Shown here one piece after another: positions 60,460-64,000 of a DNA stretch of 64,000 nucleotides. Numbering within the stretch: position 1 is the stretch's first letter; every line of letters starts with the position of its first letter. The notes under the pieces were generated by a model. The model saw nothing but the letters and a program-made list of their open reading frames with translations. It searched no databases and was not told where the DNA came from. The stretch comes from Paulownia fortunei (Eukaryota > Streptophyta > Magnoliopsida > Lamiales > Paulowniaceae), in assembly GCA_019321725.1 (NCBI GenBank), contig CM033113.1, positions 9,114,001 through 9,178,000 on the forward strand, written 5' to 3'. A program made the translations under genes and the position numbers.

Positions 60460-63400
60460 TTAAATTGTCACGGGCTCAAAGAATAAATAGTTTATAAAGT
60501 CTTTCGTCTTAAAATTGGCATTGGTATACCCATCTTCATCCTTGTAAAGAAAATTTATATAGTTAGCAAGATTGACAACATTCGTAAGGATTGGTGAAGA
60601 GACTTTTTTTGATTGAACGCATTCTTGATTTATATCCTTCCATGCTATCTTGATTTATTCTTAAAATTCAACAAAACAGTTCATCTGAGAGGCACTATTT
60701 TGATTCATATAACATTCCACTGCTGAAGATTTTTTTCTCAAACTATGGAAAATTAGAGTCAAAATTTCTGAAATTGACATAAAGTCAAAACATTTAGTAT
60801 ATTCAAGATCACTGCATTCAATAAATGGATGTAGTGTAAATTTAGTATGGAATTTCTGTTTCTTACCCCATATCCTTGCCATGTCATCCATTAATCTACA
60901 AATTGTTGAGGCTTCTCGTACTTTAATGGTTCATTTGAAACCCAATCAAAGTCTTCTTTTGTTACTAGATTTCTCATACCGACCACCAGATACAAGTGCT
61001 ACCTTCATGTACTCCTCCATCATTGGCATGTATTTACTATAATACCATTTTGCCTCTTCAAAGTATGCCCTGATCATTTTTTTTATTTGTAAATTTTGCA
61101 AGAATAGCAATACAAACTTCATAATAGTAAAACATTATTTCATTGATTTTTATTTTTTATTTTTTGCTAAAGTCGCCTGTACCAAGGCGAGGGTTAGGCA
61201 AAGACCCTACTCATTTATTAAAATTTGAAAAAGAATACACGTAATGTCAATAAGTGCAGAGTTGTCAACAAGGGAAAACCCCCCTTATAAATTTTATTTG
61301 ATTCTAGAGTAAGGACAAGAAGCTTTATCAAATGCCAAAAATGTTTATAATTGTGTCAAATAGAATTCGAACCCTCATCCTCAAACAAGAGGAAGAAAGT
61401 CTAAACCCCATTTCATTGATTAAGTACCTCTTCTTTTGCATATTGGACACAATATATTTACCTACTTTTATCGTTTCATCTTCCATTTCAAGATAATTAT
61501 CTAAAAGGGCTTTGTAACATATTCTTATGTATGGTGGCCATTGCTCCAATGCACTAATATCCCAACTATGGTAAAAAAAAATTGAAACTATCAAATCAAA
61601 TTTATTCACAAAATATATTTAGTAAATAAATATAGTAACTAATTAAAATAAAAACTTGGATGCAACCTTTGAATAAGGTTTGTGAAAATTGGAGATCATC
61701 GAGCGTTCCATAGACATCGAAAATGTCATCAATAATGGTAGTCATAGCAATGACTTTGCTTAGTATTCTTCTTGCAATGTGGTTTTGGGGCTCAAAGTAG
61801 AGTGTCAGAATCCAAAAGTAGCATTCCACCATTCTATATCTTGCTAAAGGCAATTTATTTGCAAAGTCTAAAGCTTTCCACCACCCTTCTATATTTGTGT
61901 TATGTCTAATACATAGCACATAGTGTAAATTTGTATGTCCTACAAGGTAATCTTGTAATATTGCTTAGCACAGAGTCTAAAACATACCTCCCAATTTAAT
62001 TTGCAAATGAGTAATTTTGAATACTGACCACATGGGACATAGTAACCTTGTTGTCTAAGCATACAAAAATGAAGCGCAACCACATGGAGATCCTTGTCTT
62101 TGCTATTGTATTTTGGGTAAGGCTCATGCATGTGTCGCAAGGATTTGTCAATTTTTTTTTCAAAATAATAACCCCCTCCAAGCCGTTGGATTGCATCAAT
62201 GAGTTCTATTTATGCGATGAATCATCTGGCATTTGGGCAAGCAAATTCCTCACCGTTTCTTTTTGTCTTTCAAGTTCTTCCTCTTTAGCAACATAGATTT
62301 GCTGCACATTACTAAAATTAACATAATTTGTTCCCAATGCTTAATTCAATCTGTTTAATTCCATGTATCTCAAATTAAAGTTTGAATACAATAATAAAAC
62401 AGAGCTGGTATCTTACAAAAAGAGAGCAAATTAAAAAAAATAAAAAATACACTATTACATGTTTTAACATTTGATAAAAATTCGATGAAAAGGAGGAGGC
62501 GATCACAATCTATTTTAAATGCAAATAACAACATTATTTATGTTTGTTGGTAATCAGCATTATGCCAGTTGCGCAACATAACTATCTTGAGGTAGTGTTT
62601 AAATTTTTAATTTTAAATCCAATAAAAATAAATTAAATATGAGGGTGAGAATAAATCATATGATGTAGTTTATTTTTAGTTTAATTACAAGAGTTCAAGA
62701 AGCAGAAGTAACATATGAATGAATAAGGAAAAGCATTTTGAAAATCCGTACATAGTTATGCTTGAATAGGAGGAATTAGATGATATAAAATAATATTAGA
62801 ATGGGTAACAGAAGATGCCACACAATTATATTATAGAACATTTAAATTTATGTCAAAGACCCTAATAGATAAACAAACACGCACCTATAAAGTTTTTTTT
62901 CCTCTTTTTTGTTTAGATAAAACATTTTCTCCATTCTTTTTCCTTCGACTTGTATTTTGAAATCTTTGGAGAAAATACTCTAATATAGTGTACAATACTT
63001 TCTCATTCTTCGTGTGTGAAACAAATTCCCACACTACATTTACACACTCTTTTTGACATGTAAAACTTAATGAATTGGAACTTGATAACCAGTACTAAAC
63101 TGGATACAACTGTACGTACTCCTATGAAAAGGGACAACAAAACAAGATGAAAAATGTATATACAATGAAGTCAACAAATTAGAAGCGGAGAAGGCAATGG
63201 TTATGGAGAACGGAGAAATCCTTAAAGGTGGGCAGATCTAGCAATCTCTAATAGATAAGAGATATGGCCAAGATTCTCAGATTTCTTGTCTTTCACATAA
63301 TATATATGTGAAAGCATGGTGTATGTTAGTGCAGAAGTTGAAACATAAGCATATAATAAAATTAGCTCAGGACTAGAATTTTCCGCAACTAAAATGAGAT

Positions 63401-63639
63401 TACTTTAAGTTATACATATAAACCCTTTATTAGCTAAGAAGAAAATAAATAATGTGATGAGGACTACAACAATAACAAAACAAATAATTTGATGAGAACG
63501 ATAACTATACCATAACGTCAGAAGTATATGCAAGAAAATAGTCTCCCCAAACGGTTGGATAATATGCTACTGATCGACGAACATCCTCTAAAGTGATATT
63601 CTTGGTTGAAATAGAAGCTGTTGATGGATGCATTTCCAT
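60460..63639 (-). pseudogene. Terpene synthase copy F, multiple lesions
   Basis: Exons on the minus strand: 1 (63511-63639, 43 codons open: MEMHPSTASI, RRSVAYYPTVW), 2 (about 62035-62315), a remnant of 3 (about 61960-61980), 4 (61667-61890), 5 (about 61430-61565), 6 (60867-61085), 7 (60460-60742, TAA stop). Exon 4 keeps W (TGG at 61812-61814) where A and B have the stop, and [10 protein letters not shown], but has RYR for RDR. Lesions seen: 1-bp deletion in exon 2 near 62210, almost all of exon 3 lost, 1-bp deletion late in exon 4, 1-bp deletion late in exon 5, 29-bp deletion and another frame break in exon 6, and acceptor AG changed to AA at 61087-61088. A SINE sits in intron 5, and intron 1 is about 1.2 kb against 0.26 kb in copy A. 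Confidence 0.9.
61149..61409 (-). mobile_element. SINE in intron 5 of copy F, 12-bp target duplication
   Basis: 261 bp flanked by ATTTCATTGATT on both sides (61137-61148, 61410-61421). On the minus strand it contains GAGGGTTCGAATTC, a box B-type Pol III motif, and ends in CAAAAAATAAAAAATAAAAA, an A-rich tail. Copies A and C have no insert at this site. The long target duplication and A tail indicate LINE-mediated insertion. The head differs from the SINE at 53398. Confidence 0.88.
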
Positions 63640-63730
63640 CTTACACTTGGAATGCTTATATATCTGCATTGGGTATTCACTTGAGGAAGCTTATTTGGTT
63701 ATATTTGAACCAACGTTGTTTGTTTTGAGG

Positions 63731-63739
63731 TATCGATAG
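63731..63739 (-). promoter_or_regulatory. Decayed TATA box of TPS copy F
   Basis: Reads CTATCGATA on the minus strand, where copies A, C and D have CTATAAATA. It is 92 bp upstream of the ATG at 63639, the same spacing as in copy A. Confidence 0.6.
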
Positions 63740-64000
63740 GTATCTCTAGGGGGCTTGGTCCTGGCAGGACCATTTTGCAAACATATCTGCACATTTTCAC
63801 AATCTTATTTTTCAAAAACATTGGTTAGAAATATTCAACACTTTGAAACATTGTGTTTGAAATTTCATAACTTATTATTGGACGATACATTAAATTAAAA
63901 TTTTTTGTTAATCCCAAGATATGTGGAAATAGTAAACTAAGTACTCAAAAAATAATATCAAAACGATCCCTAAAACTGAAAGCAGCTTGGGCAATTCCTA
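63740..64000. repeat. 5' flank of TPS copy F, cut by the window end
   Basis: Matches 8650-8880 and 18870-19130 (CAATCTTATTTTTCAAAAACATTGG, ACATTGTGTTTGAAATTTCA and the CAGCTTGG...ATTCCTA end). Non-coding. Confidence 0.75.

Noticed and set aside
61360..61375. GGTTCGAATTC resembling a tRNA T-loop
   Set aside because: No tRNA cloverleaf around it; it is the box B of a SINE with a 12-bp target duplication.
1..64000. CRISPR arrays, bacterial operons, plasmid or viral replication modules
   Set aside because: No regularly spaced repeats, no prokaryotic gene organisation; introns, TPS genes and plant LTR elements show plant nuclear DNA.

Overview
The window is nuclear DNA of a flowering plant, most likely a eudicot. 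It is AT-rich, its genes have introns, it is dense in LTR retrotransposons, and every host gene I recognise is a plant terpene synthase (TPS). The exon pattern (seven exons, first exon 129 bp), the lack of a plastid transit peptide and the RRX8W, RDR, DDxxD and NSE motifs point to the TPS-a (cytosolic sesquiterpene synthase) type. I cannot name the species. No prokaryotic features, CRISPR arrays, rRNA or tRNA genes were seen.

Layout. 1-1841: 3' part of a decayed hAT transposon. 1890-2300: possible LTR remnant. 2610-4867: 2.26 kb solo-LTR-like insertion in TPS flanking DNA. 6087-8520: TPS copy A (minus strand), all seven exons, with one stop codon and one frameshift. 8590-14260: its upstream flank, with relics of a second flank. 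15130-18682: TPS copy B, rearranged and carrying a truncated LTR element with a tRNA-Asp primer site (15852-18523). 20663-27633: Copia element 1. 27926-33330: a second copy of the promoter plus 5 kb flank of copy A, with no gene body (copy D). 35523-35622: assembly gap. 36960-37498: TPS exon 1 and intron 1 fragment (copy E). 39974-41079: TPS copy C, cut from its promoter (51376) by the 10.2 kb Copia element 2 (41097-51317). 51611-54200: MITE, AT-rich DNA and a SINE. 54581-55815: divergent TPS exon 7 fragment (copy G) split by a hAT-like element. 56309-57620: reverse-oriented solo LTR of the copy B element family. 57638-57840: TPS exon 3 fragment (copy H). 60460-63639: TPS copy F, with a SINE in an intron and several lesions.

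All TPS copies lie on the minus strand with similar flanks, so the locus is a tandem array of sesquiterpene synthase genes that has been duplicated, partly deleted and invaded by mobile elements. As read here, no copy encodes an intact enzyme; copy A is closest. The best observations are evolutionary: the same premature stop in copies A and B, a short deletion in exon 7 shared by the copies, loss of TATA boxes, dated nested insertions, a Copia leader duplicated together with its primer binding site, and an inverted integrase piece inside another Copia element. I did not find convincing evidence of an entirely new biological system.
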